This document shows positions 1 through 9,800 of a stretch of 39,510 nucleotides of DNA, one piece after another (position 1 is the first letter of the stretch; each line of letters opens with the position of its first letter). This DNA is from Miltoncostaeales bacterium. Its GTDB lineage: Bacteria > Actinomycetota > Thermoleophilia > Miltoncostaeales > Miltoncostaeaceae. The notes beneath the pieces were generated by a model. The model searched no databases. It had not been told where the DNA came from and worked only from the letters and a program-made list of their open reading frames with translations. The stretch lies in NCBI GenBank assembly GCA_030829765.1, contig JAUROO010000040.1, positions 1 to 39,510 on the forward strand, read 5' to 3'. The translations under genes and the position numbers were made by a program.

Positions 1-1874
1 AGCGGCGGGTCGAGCAACCGGATGGTTACCGGCAGGCCGCGCATCTCCCGGAAGATCCCGGTGAAGTCATCCACCTGGAACGGACGCAGCAGCGCCAGCA
101 GGCGCCGCCGCGCATCCGGATCGTCACTGAGGATCATCGCCTGCATGAGGGGAACACGTTCCTCGCTGAAGAACATGTGCTCGGTACGGCAGAGCCCGAT
201 GCCCTCCGCACCGAGCTCCCGCGCGCGCCGGGCGTCATCGGGCGTGTCGGCGTTCGCGCGCACGCCGAGGTCACGCACGCGGTCGGCCCACTCGAGCACC
301 CGCATGAGGAACGGGTTCCGGGGGTCCGGTTCGATCACCGGGGCGGCGCCCGCGAATACCGCGCCCGAGGTTCCGTCGATGGTGATCACCTCGCCCTCAG
401 CCAGATCGCGCCCCGCGAGACGCGCCGCGCCGCCCTCCGGGAACTCCAGGGCATGCACGCCGCACACCGCGGGTCGGCCCATCCCCACGGCGACGATGGC
501 GGCATGGCTGGTCTTGCCGCCGCGCGCGGTGAGGATGCCGCGCGCGGCGATCATGCCGTGGAGGTCATCGGGGGTCGTCTCGTCGCGCACGAGGATCACG
601 TCCTCACCACGGGCCGCCCGGCGCTCGGCCTCATCCGCTGAGAGCACCACGGCACCCACAGCTGCCCCGGGTGATGCATTCACCCCGTGGGCGATCGGGC
701 CGCCCGCGGTCGCGGCATCCAGTTGGGGCAGGAGCAGCTGGGGAATCTGTCCGGGGTCGATCAGGTCGCGCAGGGCCTCGTCCTCGGAGACCAGCCCCTC
801 GTCCACCATGTCCACGGCGATGCGCACGCGCGCGAGGGCGCTGCGCTTGCCGCTGCGGGTCTGCAGCATGTACAGACGGCCGTCCTCGATGGTGAACTCG
901 ACATCCTGCATGTCGCGGTAAGTGCGCTCGAGCAGCGCCATGGTGTCCATGAGTTCGGCGAACGCGTCGGGAAGCACCGCCTCCAGCTCATCGAGCGGGC
1001 GGGGGGTGCGGATTCCCGCCACTACGTCCTCGCCCTGCGCGTTCACCAGGAAGTCACCGAATGGGTGGCCCCCCTCCCCCGTGACGTTGTCCCGGGTGAA
1101 GGCCACGCCGGTGGCCGACTGGTCCCCGGTATTGCCGAACACCATCCGCTGCACATTCACCGCGGTTCCGAGGTCGTGCGGGATTCCGTGGAGGCGGCGG
1201 TAGTCGTTGGCCCTCCGGTTCTCCCAACTGCCGAATACAGCCCGGATCGCCCCATCCAGCTGCGCCCGGGGATCCTGGGGGAACTCCTCGCCGAGATGCT
1301 CCTGGAAGATCGCCTTGAACGACGCCACGAGCTCTTCGAGGTCCGCGGCGTCCAGATCCACGTCAGACGCCACGCCGCGCGTGGACTTGAGCGCGGTGAG
1401 GGTCGCCTCGAAGCGCTCGCGTGGCACCTCGCGCACAACGTCCCCGTACATCTGGATGAACCGCCGGTACGAATCGAACGCGAACCGCCGATTGCCCGTC
1501 GCGGCGGCGAGCCCCTCCACGCTGGCGTCGTTCAGGCCGAGGTTGAGGATGGTGTCCATCATCCCCGGCATCGACTCGCGCGCGCCGCTGCGTACCGATA
1601 CGAGCAGAGGGTCCGCGGGGTCCCCGAGACGCTTCCCCGCCTCGTCCTCCAGACGTGCGAGATGCAGACGGACCTGCTGCTGGAGGCCGTCCGGGTACGC
1701 ACGCCCCCCCTCCAGGTACGCCATGCACGCCGCGGTGGTGATCGTGAAGCCCGGGGGCACCGGCAGCCCCAGGCGAGTCATCTCCGCGACGTTCGCGCCC
1801 TTGCCGCCAAGGAGATCGCGCATGTCGCGTGATCCCTCGCTGAACGCGTACACCCAGGTGGCCGACACCGCCAT
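1..1874 (-). CDS. ppdK: Pyruvate, phosphate dikinase, N-terminal and central part (runs off the left edge)
   Basis: Manual reverse-strand translation from ATG (1872-1874): [47 protein letters not shown]... with phosphohistidine motif TARGGKTSHAAIVAVGMGRPAVCG and ...GLPVTIRLLDPP at the edge. Absent from the ORF track because it is open at the window edge. Overlaps the glyS stop. Confidence 0.95.
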   Translation of the reverse strand, partial: MAVSATWVYAFSEGSRDMRDLLGGKGANVAEMTRLGLPVPPGFTITTAACMAYLEGGRAYPDGLQQQVRLHLARLEDEAGKRLGDPADPLLVSVRSGARESMPGMMDTILNLGLNDASVEGLAAATGNRRFAFDSYRRFIQMYGDVVREVPRERFEATLTALKSTRGVASDVDLDAADLEELVASFKAIFQEHLGEEFPQDPRAQLDGAIRAVFGSWENRRANDYRRLHGIPHDLGTAVNVQRMVFGNTGDQSATGVAFTRDNVTGEGGHPFGDFLVNAQGEDVVAGIRTPRPLDELEAVLPDAFAELMDTMALLERTYRDMQDVEFTIEDGRLYMLQTRSGKRSALARVRIAVDMVDEGLVSEDEALRDLIDPGQIPQLLLPQLDAATAGGPIAHGVNASPGAAVGAVVLSADEAERRAARGEDVILVRDETTPDDLHGMIAARGILTARGGKTSHAAIVAVGMGRPAVCGVHALEFPEGGAARLAGRDLAEGEVITIDGTSGAVFAGAAPVIEPDPRNPFLMRVLEWADRVRDLGVRANADTPDDARRARELGAEGIGLCRTEHMFFSEERVPLMQAMILSDDPDARRRLLALLRPFQVDDFTGIFREMRGLPVTIRLLDPP

Positions 1875-3973
1875 CACTCACCGCCCTTCAGGACGAGGAC
1901 CTCGAAGTCCGCGACCCGACCGTACGCCTCACCCGCCCTTCGCACCAGCGCGTGACGGCGGTCACGCACTGCGGGATCGTCGGCGTTGACCATGACATCC
2001 TCGAAGAACGCGTCCACGGCCCCGGACAGCTCGGCGGCCGCCGTGATCGCGCCCGCGGCATCGCCCGCGGCCCGCGCGGCCTCCACGGCCTGCTCGCCCA
2101 CGGCGAGGGCATCGGCGAGCCGGTCCTCCGCCGGGTCACCGGCCGAGGAGTACCCGGATATCCCATGCTCCGAACCGCTCACGATGCGACGGCAGCGGTT
2201 GGCGCCCATGGCGGCGCGGCCCAATCCGGCATCCTCGCGCGCGGCATCGAGGGCGCGGGCCCACGCGGCGATCGAGGCGACCCCGCCCACATCCGCGGCC
2301 AGTGCCGCGCGCACCGCATCGGCCGGCACTCCCTCCTGCCCCATCTGATGCACGAGCCGGTCGGCGATGAACTCCCCGAGGGCCTCCAGTGCGGCGTCAT
2401 CGGACAGCGCGAGGTCGGCCCCCTGTCGCCGGAAGCGGTCCATCGCCGTTCGGAGGACCTCCGCGGGGCGCAGATCCCATCCGCGATCGAGCGCAACGCG
2501 GACGAGGCCGGCTGCGGCACGGCGCAGTCCATAGGGATCACGTGACCCGGAGGGGATCTCGTCGATCAGGAAGGCCCCGGCGAGGTTGTCCACCTTCTCG
2601 GCGCACGCGAGGAGCGCGCCGGGCATGGATGCGGGCACCGGTGAGCCGGGGCCCTCCGGCAGGTACTGCTCGGCGACGGCCACGCACACCTCGGCGGGGC
2701 GCCCGGCCAGCGCGGCGTAATGCGACGCGGCGAAACCCTGGAGCTCGCTGAACTCCGCCACGAGGATCGCACCCTGGTCCGACTTCGCGAGCGCCGCGGC
2801 CCCGGTCGCGGCCTCGACATCCATAGGGTCGGCTCCCACGGCATCCCCGAGGTCCGCCACGCCGGCAATGAGTCGGTCCCGCTTATCGGCCAGTGTTCCC
2901 AGGCGGGCGTGGAAGACGATCGCCCCAAGGCGGGCGTCCAACTCGTCCAGGCCCGCGGCGACGTCCCGCTCGTACGAGAAGGCGGCATCCTGGAGGCGCG
3001 CGTCCAGCACGTCCTCGTTGCCGCGGGCAATGATCTCCGCCGCACCCGGATCCCCATTGGATACCGCGAGGAACGCGGGCATGAGGTTCCCACCGGAATC
3101 GTGCAGCGGCATGTATCGCTGGTGGCTCTGCATCGCGGTGACGAGCACCCTCTCGGGCAGCGCCAGGTGCTGCTCTGCGATGCGCCCGGTGATGACGCTC
3201 GGCCACTCGACCAGGTGCACAACCTCCTCGATCTTCCCGGCGGGGTCGCTCCAGGTGCCGCCCGCCGCGGCCGCGGCGGCGTCGAGGCCCTCGAGGATCG
3301 CCTCGCGTCGCTCACCGTGGTCCGCGATCACGAATGACGAGCGCAACCGTGCGCGGTACGCATCGGCGGAGGAAATCTCCACCGGCCCGCCGAGGAACCT
3401 GTGCCCCCGGCTCCATGCGCCGGCGGGCACGCCGGCCACCTCGAACGTCATCGCCCGGTCCCCCACCACGGCCGTGATCCAGCGCACCGGTCGCGAGAAT
3501 CGCAGGCCCGTGCCATCCCCCCACCGCATGGTCTTCCCGAACCGCAGGCCCTCCAGCACCCGCCGCGCGATGTCCGGCATCAGGTCGTCAAGCGGGGCAT
3601 CGTCGGCTGCGAGGTCCACCCAGACGAACTCCCGCCCGCTGGAGGGGTCCTCGCGCACCACCAGGTCGGACACCTCCACGCCCTGGCCGCGGGCGAATCC
3701 CGCGGCCGCCTTCGTGGGGACGCCATCCTCGCCGAATGCCGCCTGCACCGCCGGCCCGCGGACCGCCCGCGCCTCTCCCCCCTGCCGGGCGGCCACGCCC
3801 TCGCAGGAGACCGCGATACGGCGCGGGGCCACCCACGCGCACGGCTCCCCCGAGGCGTGCAGGTGCAGGTCGGCCAGGGCGGCGGCCAGCAGGCCGGGCG
3901 CCTGCGCGATGGCCTCACGGCAGGCGCTCGACGGAAGCTCCTCGCAGCCGATCTCGATCAGCAGGTCAGGCAC
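1874..3973 (-). CDS. glyS: Glycine--tRNA ligase beta subunit
   Basis: ORF translation (V)[15 protein letters not shown]...[23 protein letters not shown]...; adjacent to glyQ. Start placed at the GTG overlapping the glyQ stop; the track ORF begins further upstream at 4012. Confidence 0.95.
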   Translation of the reverse strand: MPDLLIEIGCEELPSSACREAIAQAPGLLAAALADLHLHASGEPCAWVAPRRIAVSCEGVAARQGGEARAVRGPAVQAAFGEDGVPTKAAAGFARGQGVEVSDLVVREDPSSGREFVWVDLAADDAPLDDLMPDIARRVLEGLRFGKTMRWGDGTGLRFSRPVRWITAVVGDRAMTFEVAGVPAGAWSRGHRFLGGPVEISSADAYRARLRSSFVIADHGERREAILEGLDAAAAAAGGTWSDPAGKIEEVVHLVEWPSVITGRIAEQHLALPERVLVTAMQSHQRYMPLHDSGGNLMPAFLAVSNGDPGAAEIIARGNEDVLDARLQDAAFSYERDVAAGLDELDARLGAIVFHARLGTLADKRDRLIAGVADLGDAVGADPMDVEAATGAAALAKSDQGAILVAEFSELQGFAASHYAALAGRPAEVCVAVAEQYLPEGPGSPVPASMPGALLACAEKVDNLAGAFLIDEIPSGSRDPYGLRRAAAGLVRVALDRGWDLRPAEVLRTAMDRFRRQGADLALSDDAALEALGEFIADRLVHQMGQEGVPADAVRAALAADVGGVASIAAWARALDAAREDAGLGRAAMGANRCRRIVSGSEHGISGYSSAGDPAEDRLADALAVGEQAVEAARAAGDAAGAITAAAELSGAVDAFFEDVMVNADDPAVRDRRHALVRRAGEAYGRVADFEVLVLKGGE

Positions 3974-4853
3974 CGGCGGGCTCCGCATCGGATGGCGACG
4001 ACGTCGACGCAAGCCAGTCCTCCGCGCATCGCGCGGCGAGGGCGCGGACGCGCCAGATGTAGGCCCCGCGTTCGGTGACGCTGATCACCCCTCGGGCGTC
4101 CAGCAGGTTGAAGGCATGCGAGCACTTGAGCACCTGGTCGTATGCCGGAAGCACCAACCCGGCATCCAGGCATCGCAGGCATTCGCGCTCATGATCGTCG
4201 AAGTGCCGGAACAGGGTGTCCACGTCGGCCACCTCGAAGTTGAACGCACTCCACTGCCGCTCGTTGTCGCGGTAGACATCGCCGTACGTGACGCCCGGGG
4301 CCCACTCGAGGTCGTAGACGGAGCGCACCCCCTGCAGGTACATCGCGATCCGCTCGAGCCCGTACGTCAACTCGACCGGGATCGGCGCAAGGTCGATGCC
4401 CCCCGCCTGCTGGAAGTACGTGAACTGGGTGATCTCCATGCCGTCCAGCCACACCTCCCAGCCGAGGCCCCACGCGCCCAGCGTGGGCCCCTCCCAGTCG
4501 TCCTCGACGAACCGCACGTCGTGCACCGCGGGGTCGAGCCCGAGCGCGGTGAGCGAGCCGAGGTAGAGATCCTGCACGTCCTCCGGCGAGGGCTTCAGGA
4601 TCACCTGGTACTGGAAGTAGTGCTGCAGGCGGAAAGGGTTCTCGCCATACCGCCCGTCGGTCGGGCGGATGGAAGGCTCCACATAGGCCACCCGCCAGGG
4701 GTCGGGCCCAAGGCTGCGAAGCAGCGTGGCGGGATTGAAGGTGCCCGCGCCCACTTCGGTGTGGTACGGGTGCATGAGGGAGCAGCCGCGCGACGCCCAG
4801 TATGCGTGCAGGTCGAGGATGATCTGCTGGAAGGACGGGGCAGGCGCTGACAC
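3966..4853 (-). CDS. glyQ: Glycine--tRNA ligase alpha subunit
   Basis: [47 protein letters not shown]..., typical GlyQ. GTG start at 4851-4853, 8 nt downstream of TATGCT. Confidence 0.96.
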   Translation of the reverse strand: MSAPAPSFQQIILDLHAYWASRGCSLMHPYHTEVGAGTFNPATLLRSLGPDPWRVAYVEPSIRPTDGRYGENPFRLQHYFQYQVILKPSPEDVQDLYLGSLTALGLDPAVHDVRFVEDDWEGPTLGAWGLGWEVWLDGMEITQFTYFQQAGGIDLAPIPVELTYGLERIAMYLQGVRSVYDLEWAPGVTYGDVYRDNERQWSAFNFEVADVDTLFRHFDDHERECLRCLDAGLVLPAYDQVLKCSHAFNLLDARGVISVTERGAYIWRVRALAARCAEDWLASTSSPSDAEPAGA

Positions 4854-4861
4854 GGGGGCGC

Positions 4862-4867
4862 AGCATA
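4862..4867 (-). promoter_or_regulatory. Putative -10 element (TATGCT) of a leaderless glyQ transcript
   Basis: Reverse strand TATGCT-GCGCCCCC-GTG; 8 nt between the -10 hexamer and the start codon. Confidence 0.5.
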
Positions 4868-4914
4868 GCCGCCGCGTCCGGCTGGGGCGTCTAGGGTCAG
4901 GACGCACCCCACGC

Positions 4915-6471
4915 ATGCCCCGTCGCCCCACATCACCCGTGCTGACCGCCGCCCTCCTCGTCGGGGTCCTCTCGGCCTCCGTGGCCCTCGGGTGGACCGT
5001 TGCCCGGCACACGTCGGGAGTCGCCACCCGCGATGAGTGGGTGGCCCGCGGCGACCCGGCGGAGCCCGCCTACGTCCAGGAGCCCCCGGAGGCCCGTCGG
5101 GCGGGACGCGCACGTCCGGCACAGACCGTGCCGGCACCCGTGGAACCGATTCCAATCGGCCGTCCGGACGTGGGCACACCGGCCGTCGCCGAACCATCAG
5201 GGGCCGAAGGCGTGACGCCCGGTCGCACCATCCCGGCCGTCCCCGCGCCTCCCGCGGCAACCGCCACGACGGCCCCCCAGGCACCGGAACCCCCTGCCAC
5301 GCCCGCCGACCCGTCCGAGCCCGCGCTCGAGCCATACGACCCGCCGCCCGCGATCGGCATCGCCGCCGAGGCGCTCCCGCCGGACGGCGCGGCATGGTCG
5401 ATGATCACGGGGGCGCGGCGCGCCGCAGCCCCGGGCTCGCAGGAGCGCATCGACCTCGACTGGTTGGTGCAGTTCGCCCGCGAGGCCGCCGCCCCGGGCC
5501 GGCCGGAGGGCCGGAGGGCCACCGCGCGACGCGCCCTGCGCGTGAATGCCTGGTGGTACGCCACGCGTGAAGCGCCCGGCGCACGTGTGATCGCCCGCGA
5601 CCCCGAGGGCGTCATCCTCACCTACCGCCGCGGGCACGGGTTCATGGTGAATCCCGTCGCCACCATGGGGCGTTGGCGTGACCTGAACACCGCCTGGACT
5701 CCCGCTCAACTGGCCGACGCGATGCTGCCGATGATCGTGGAACGCGGGCACCCGGGCGGGGCGTGGGGAGCCCTCGAGTACTTCGATGTGCCCGGCGACC
5801 CGAGTGCCATCCGCCCAGGGGTGTCGGCCATGGCCCAGTCCCGCGGCGCCGCGCTGTTCGCCCGCGCGTGGCGGACCACGGGGGATCCGCGCTATCGGCA
5901 GGCGGCCGGTCGGCTGCTGCGGGCATTCGCGGTGCCGGTGGACGACGGCGGGGTGCGGTCGGAGGTCCCGGACCCGGCCGGCGGGGCCCCCGGCACGTGG
6001 TACCCCGAGCGCGCGTACCCCGGGAGCGCGCCGTGGACCGGCGGTGCGCTGAACGGCTTCATGGTGACCCTGATCGAACTGCGCCGCACCGCGTCAGGCC
6101 TCGCCGACACCCCGACGGGGACGCCCGGCGTCGTCGCCACCGCCGCGGGGCCCCCCGCTGACGGGATCGACGAAGCCGGGGCGGGTGCCGACGACCCCGG
6201 GGCCGCCCTCGCCCGCGCGCTGGCCGATGATGGCGCCGTATCGCTCCGGCGGTTCCTCCCCCACCATGACAGCGGTTCGTGGTCCTACTACGGGCTGCTC
6301 ACGCCCGGGAGACCGTGGCGCTCATACTTGGCCGACCTCAACTACCACTGCTACCACGTGGCCCTCCTGCGCGACCTGCATCCGCTGTATCCCGACGCCG
6401 GCTTCGCAGGCGTCTCGGAGCGCTGGCAGGCCTACGTCGATGCGCGCGGTGCCCAGTGCCCGGCACGGTAG
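4915..6471 (+). CDS. Secreted or membrane-anchored D-glucuronyl C5-epimerase-like protein with Pro/Ala-rich linker
   Basis: N-terminal signal/TM segment ([23 protein letters not shown]), long P/A-rich linker, then C-terminal motifs [75 protein letters not shown], resembling the C-terminal domain of D-glucuronyl C5-epimerases. Confidence 0.75.
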   Translation: MPRRPTSPVLTAALLVGVLSASVALGWTVARHTSGVATRDEWVARGDPAEPAYVQEPPEARRAGRARPAQTVPAPVEPIPIGRPDVGTPAVAEPSGAEGVTPGRTIPAVPAPPAATATTAPQAPEPPATPADPSEPALEPYDPPPAIGIAAEALPPDGAAWSMITGARRAAAPGSQERIDLDWLVQFAREAAAPGRPEGRRATARRALRVNAWWYATREAPGARVIARDPEGVILTYRRGHGFMVNPVATMGRWRDLNTAWTPAQLADAMLPMIVERGHPGGAWGALEYFDVPGDPSAIRPGVSAMAQSRGAALFARAWRTTGDPRYRQAAGRLLRAFAVPVDDGGVRSEVPDPAGGAPGTWYPERAYPGSAPWTGGALNGFMVTLIELRRTASGLADTPTGTPGVVATAAGPPADGIDEAGAGADDPGAALARALADDGAVSLRRFLPHHDSGSWSYYGLLTPGRPWRSYLADLNYHCYHVALLRDLHPLYPDAGFAGVSERWQAYVDARGAQCPAR

Positions 6472-6520
6472 GCCCGCCGCGCGTGGTCTACCCTGTGCCG
6501 GTCCACGAACAGGAGCACCC

Positions 6521-7018
6521 ATGCCTGAGTTGCCGCCACCCGCAGACCCGTCGAAGTCCTACACGGCCGTGTTCGACACGACCGCCGGCGAGATCCGCTG
6601 CGATCTGTTCGCCGCGGAGTCGCCCCAGACCGTCGGGAACTTCGTCGGCCTCGCGGAGCAGGGCTACTACGACGGCCTGATCTTCCACCGGGTCATCCCG
6701 GACTTCATGATCCAGGGCGGCTGCCCGCAGGGCATCGGGACCGGCGGCCCCGGCTACAACTTCGCCGACGAGATCAACGACCACCCGCTTGTGCGGGGCA
6801 GCCTTGCCATGGCAAATGCCGGCCCCAACACCAACGGGTCCCAGTTCTTCATCGTCACGGCTGAGGCCACGCCATGGCTCGACGGCAATCACACGAACTT
6901 CGGCCGGGTCGCGGCGGGACAGGATGTCGTGAATGCCATCGGCACCACCGCCACGGGCGCGAACGACCGCCCGGTGGACGAGCAGCGGATCAACACGGTC
7001 ACGATCGAGGTCGCCTAG
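6521..7018 (+). CDS. Cyclophilin-type peptidyl-prolyl cis-trans isomerase
   Basis: FDTTAGEIRCDLFAAESPQTVGNFVGLAEQGYYDGLIFHRVIPDFMIQGGCPQGIGTGGPGY...NTNGSQFFI. ATG preceded by AGGAG. Confidence 0.95.
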   Translation: MPELPPPADPSKSYTAVFDTTAGEIRCDLFAAESPQTVGNFVGLAEQGYYDGLIFHRVIPDFMIQGGCPQGIGTGGPGYNFADEINDHPLVRGSLAMANAGPNTNGSQFFIVTAEATPWLDGNHTNFGRVAAGQDVVNAIGTTATGANDRPVDEQRINTVTIEVA

Positions 7019-7066
7019 CACGATTTCCGGGCGCGCGCCATCTTTCGCGCAGACCCCAATCGCATC

Positions 7067-7072
7067 TAGGAT
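7067..7072 (+). promoter_or_regulatory. Putative -10 element (TAGGAT) for the sigma factor gene
   Basis: TANNNT hexamer 30 nt upstream of the ATG; GGAG near 7095. Confidence 0.35.
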
Positions 7073-7102
7073 GCCCGACGACCCGACCCCCATCGGAGAC
7101 CG

Positions 7103-8188
7103 ATGACGACTTCACTCACGCAATTGGCGGAGCTCATCGACCACGGTGAGTTCCGGACCCTGCTGCAGCGGGGGCAGGAGGTGGGCTTCCTCTCGATCGA
7201 GGACGTCGCCGACATGCTCGACCTGCTCAGCGTGGACGCCGGGCTGGCCGAGGACATCTACCAGCAGCTCGACGAGGCTGGTATCGAGCTGCTCGAGCCG
7301 GCCGAGGCCGCGTCCCGCATGGCGGAGATCGCCGAGCAGGCCGATCGCCCACGACGCCAGGCCGCGGTGGAGCAGACCACCGACGCCCTGCAGCTGTTCC
7401 TCAAGGACATCGGCCGCGTGCCGCTGCTCACCGCGGCGCAGGAGGTTGATCTGGCGAAGCGGATCGAGTCCGGCGACCAGACCGCGAAGACGCAGATGGT
7501 GGAAGCCAACCTCCGCCTCGTGGTGTCCATCGCCAAGGGCTACCGGGGCCGCGGCCTGCCGTTCCTGGACCTGATCCAGGAGGGCACCCTTGGCCTGGTG
7601 CGCGCGGTGGAGAAGTTCGACTGGCGCCGTGGCTTCAAGTTCTCCACCTACGCCACATGGTGGATCCGGCAGGCCGTCACGCGCGCCCTGGCCGACAAGG
7701 GCCGTACCATCCGCATCCCGGTCCACGTGGTGGAGAAGCTGAACCAGATCAGCCGCGCGGAGCGCACGCTCGTCGGTCAGCTCGGGCGCGAGCCCACCGC
7801 CGAGGAGATCGGCGCCGTTGCCGGCCTTCCGGCCTCGGAGGTCGAGGACATCCTGCGCAGCGCCCAGCCGATCGTCTCGCTGGAGAAGCCGGTGGGCGAG
7901 GACGAGGAGTCCGAGTTCGGCCGCTTCCTCGCGGACGAGACGAGTATCGCCCCGGAGGTTGCCGCCGAGCAGGCGCTGCGCGACGAGGCGCTCCGCGACG
8001 TTCTCGACCAGCTCTCCTACCGGGAGCGCCGGGTGCTCGAGCTGCGCTACGGCCTCGGGGGCGAGAAGCCCCGCACGCTCGACGAGCTCGGCCGTATGTT
8101 CAACGTCACGCGCGAGCGGATCCGGCAGGTGGAGCACCAGTCGCTGCAGAAGCTCGCGAGCATGGCGGAGGCCAACCGGCTCTCGTAG
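7103..8188 (+). CDS. sigA: RNA polymerase primary-type sigma factor (RpoD/SigA family)
   Basis: Region 1.1-like N-terminus; region 2 (ANLRLVVSIAKGYRGRGLPFLDLIQEGTLGLVRAVEKFDWRRGFKFSTYATWWIRQAVTRA) and region 4 (ELGRMFNVTRERIRQVEHQSLQKL). Confidence 0.95.
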   Translation: MTTSLTQLAELIDHGEFRTLLQRGQEVGFLSIEDVADMLDLLSVDAGLAEDIYQQLDEAGIELLEPAEAASRMAEIAEQADRPRRQAAVEQTTDALQLFLKDIGRVPLLTAAQEVDLAKRIESGDQTAKTQMVEANLRLVVSIAKGYRGRGLPFLDLIQEGTLGLVRAVEKFDWRRGFKFSTYATWWIRQAVTRALADKGRTIRIPVHVVEKLNQISRAERTLVGQLGREPTAEEIGAVAGLPASEVEDILRSAQPIVSLEKPVGEDEESEFGRFLADETSIAPEVAAEQALRDEALRDVLDQLSYRERRVLELRYGLGGEKPRTLDELGRMFNVTRERIRQVEHQSLQKLASMAEANRLS

Positions 8189-8208
8189 GGCCCGTCAGGC
8201 GGGTCGGA

Positions 8209-8769
8209 TCAGTTCAGCAGGGGATCGTCGGGCGCCATCGCCATGAGGCGGTATGAGGCTCCCGCGCGTGTGAGGGCCTCGCGCCAGAGGTCCTCCGGCT
8301 GCGCGGTGAATACATCCGCGACGTCGGGCTCGACGTCGATCCAGGCGTCCTGCCGGATCTCCGACTCGAGTTGGCCACCCCCCCATCCGGCGTAGCCGCC
8401 GAAGGCGCGCGCGCTGCGCATGCCGGGCAAGAGCCCGCCCTCGATGGATTCCGGATCGAGGATTCCCACCGAGCCGAAGGTGATGCCACCCGCCACCCCG
8501 GTGTCCTCGAAGTCCGCCAGCACGATGACCGTGCCGGGCTGGACTGGACCACCGCGGAACACCGGCGCGCCGTCCGGGACCACTGTCGAGAGCGGCTCCG
8601 GCAGTGCCTCGGCGGCCCGCACCTCCATCGGCTGGTTCAGCACGATGCCAAGGGCGCCCTCCTCGGCGTGCTCGAGCACCAGCACCACCGCACGGCGGAA
8701 GTTCGAGTCGTCATCCAGATGCGGAGCCGCCACCAGCAGGCGGCCCCTCCGCCAGCGGGGTGCACTCAT
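8209..8769 (-). CDS. YqgE/AlgH family protein
   Basis: RGRLLVAAPHLDDDSNFRRAVVLVLEHAEEGALGIVLNQPMEV...VFRGGPVQPG...GYAGWGGGQLESEIRQDAW, typical of the family. Confidence 0.93.
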   Translation of the reverse strand: MSAPRWRRGRLLVAAPHLDDDSNFRRAVVLVLEHAEEGALGIVLNQPMEVRAAEALPEPLSTVVPDGAPVFRGGPVQPGTVIVLADFEDTGVAGGITFGSVGILDPESIEGGLLPGMRSARAFGGYAGWGGGQLESEIRQDAWIDVEPDVADVFTAQPEDLWREALTRAGASYRLMAMAPDDPLLN

Positions 8770-8799
8770 GGCGCCAGCCCGCGGCGCTCCGTGCGCGCC

Positions 8800-9045
8800 C
8801 TACTGCAGCGCAGCGCGGCGACGACGGCCCTGCAGGGTGTTCCAGATGCCCCCGCCGATGATCAGCGCCAGGCCGACGACGATCCCGAACCAGAACACGC
8901 CATAGTGCTGCCACAGAGCCCGGCCCACGTCCTCGAAGGCGAAGCCGATCTGGAACCACACGAGCCCGACGACGATGAGGACTGCCCCGAGGGTGAACGG
9001 CCATACCACCGGCAGGCCGGAATCATCCTTGTCGTCATGCGCCAT
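8800..9045 (-). CDS. Small two-TM membrane protein of unknown function (81 aa)
   Basis: Two hydrophobic segments (LGAVLIVVGLVWFQIGFAF; FWFGIVVGLALIIGGGIW); GGAGG upstream of ATG. Confidence 0.7.
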   Translation of the reverse strand: MAHDDKDDSGLPVVWPFTLGAVLIVVGLVWFQIGFAFEDVGRALWQHYGVFWFGIVVGLALIIGGGIWNTLQGRRRRAALQ

Positions 9046-9137
9046 TCGTCGTCCTCCGGGCGGATTTCCTGCGAATCGACGTCACGATACCAGCGCGCAC
9101 GGCGCGGCACCGGCCCGCGCAGGGGCGAAGGGCCCGG

Positions 9138-9800
9138 TCAGACGGGCGGATCGTCCCCCGACGACAGTGCACGCGCCACACGCCGCTCGCGCGCGTCCAC
9201 CGCGAAACGCCCGCCCGCCGATCGGTAGAGGCGCGCCGGGCGCCCGCGCCCCTCGGCACGGAGCTCCCCCGATTCCTCGACCACCCCGGCGCGCAGGACA
9301 TCGCGGCGGAAGTTCCGGGCATCCAGCCGCCGGTCGAGCAGCACTTCGTACACGGCCTGCATCTCGCCCAGCGTGAACAGGTCCGGCAGGAGGTTGACGG
9401 CAACCGGGGCGTAGGACGTCTTCGCACGCAGGCGCTGCAGCCCGTAGGCCACCACCTGCTCCTGGCCCTCCGCGATGGACGGCAGGTCGTCATGCGCGAA
9501 CCACCGCACCTCCGCCACGTCCGGTCCTGGCGCGATGGGGTGGCGTCCCGCGTCGATCAGCGCCAGGTACGCGACCACCACCTCCTCCCCGCCGCGGTCG
9601 AAGGTGTAGAGCTGCTCCATCGCGATGCCGCGGACCCCCGAGGTGTCCTCCACGGCGCGGCCGGCGGCGGCCCCGAGCGCATCGGCCCCCCCGGGACCGG
9701 TGGCCGGAAGCGTCCAGGTACCACCGCCGACCCGGCCGAGCAGCACCTCGAGGCCCCCATCGCGCACCGTGAACACCGCCACCTCGATACGCACCCTCAT
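9138..9800 (-). CDS. NrtR-like regulator: Nudix-fold domain plus winged-helix C-terminus
   Basis: VAVFTVRDGGLEVLLGRV...TWTLPATGPGG...; C-terminal DLFTLGEMQAVYEVLLDRRLDARNFRRDVLRAGVVEES..GRPARLYR is characteristic of the wHTH of Nudix regulators. Nudix box degenerate. Confidence 0.8.
   Translation of the reverse strand: MRVRIEVAVFTVRDGGLEVLLGRVGGGTWTLPATGPGGADALGAAAGRAVEDTSGVRGIAMEQLYTFDRGGEEVVVAYLALIDAGRHPIAPGPDVAEVRWFAHDDLPSIAEGQEQVVAYGLQRLRAKTSYAPVAVNLLPDLFTLGEMQAVYEVLLDRRLDARNFRRDVLRAGVVEESGELRAEGRGRPARLYRSAGGRFAVDARERRVARALSSGDDPPV

Noticed and set aside
2868-4850. 660-aa forward ORF
   Set aside because: Antisense to glyS and glyQ, which are unmistakable.
7112-8137. 341-aa reverse ORF
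   Set aside because: Antisense to the sigma factor gene, which has clear conserved regions.
8189-8208. Possible bidirectional terminator between sigA and yqgE
   Set aside because: Only a 4-5 bp imperfect stem (GCCCG...CGGGT) and no T-tract; too weak to call.
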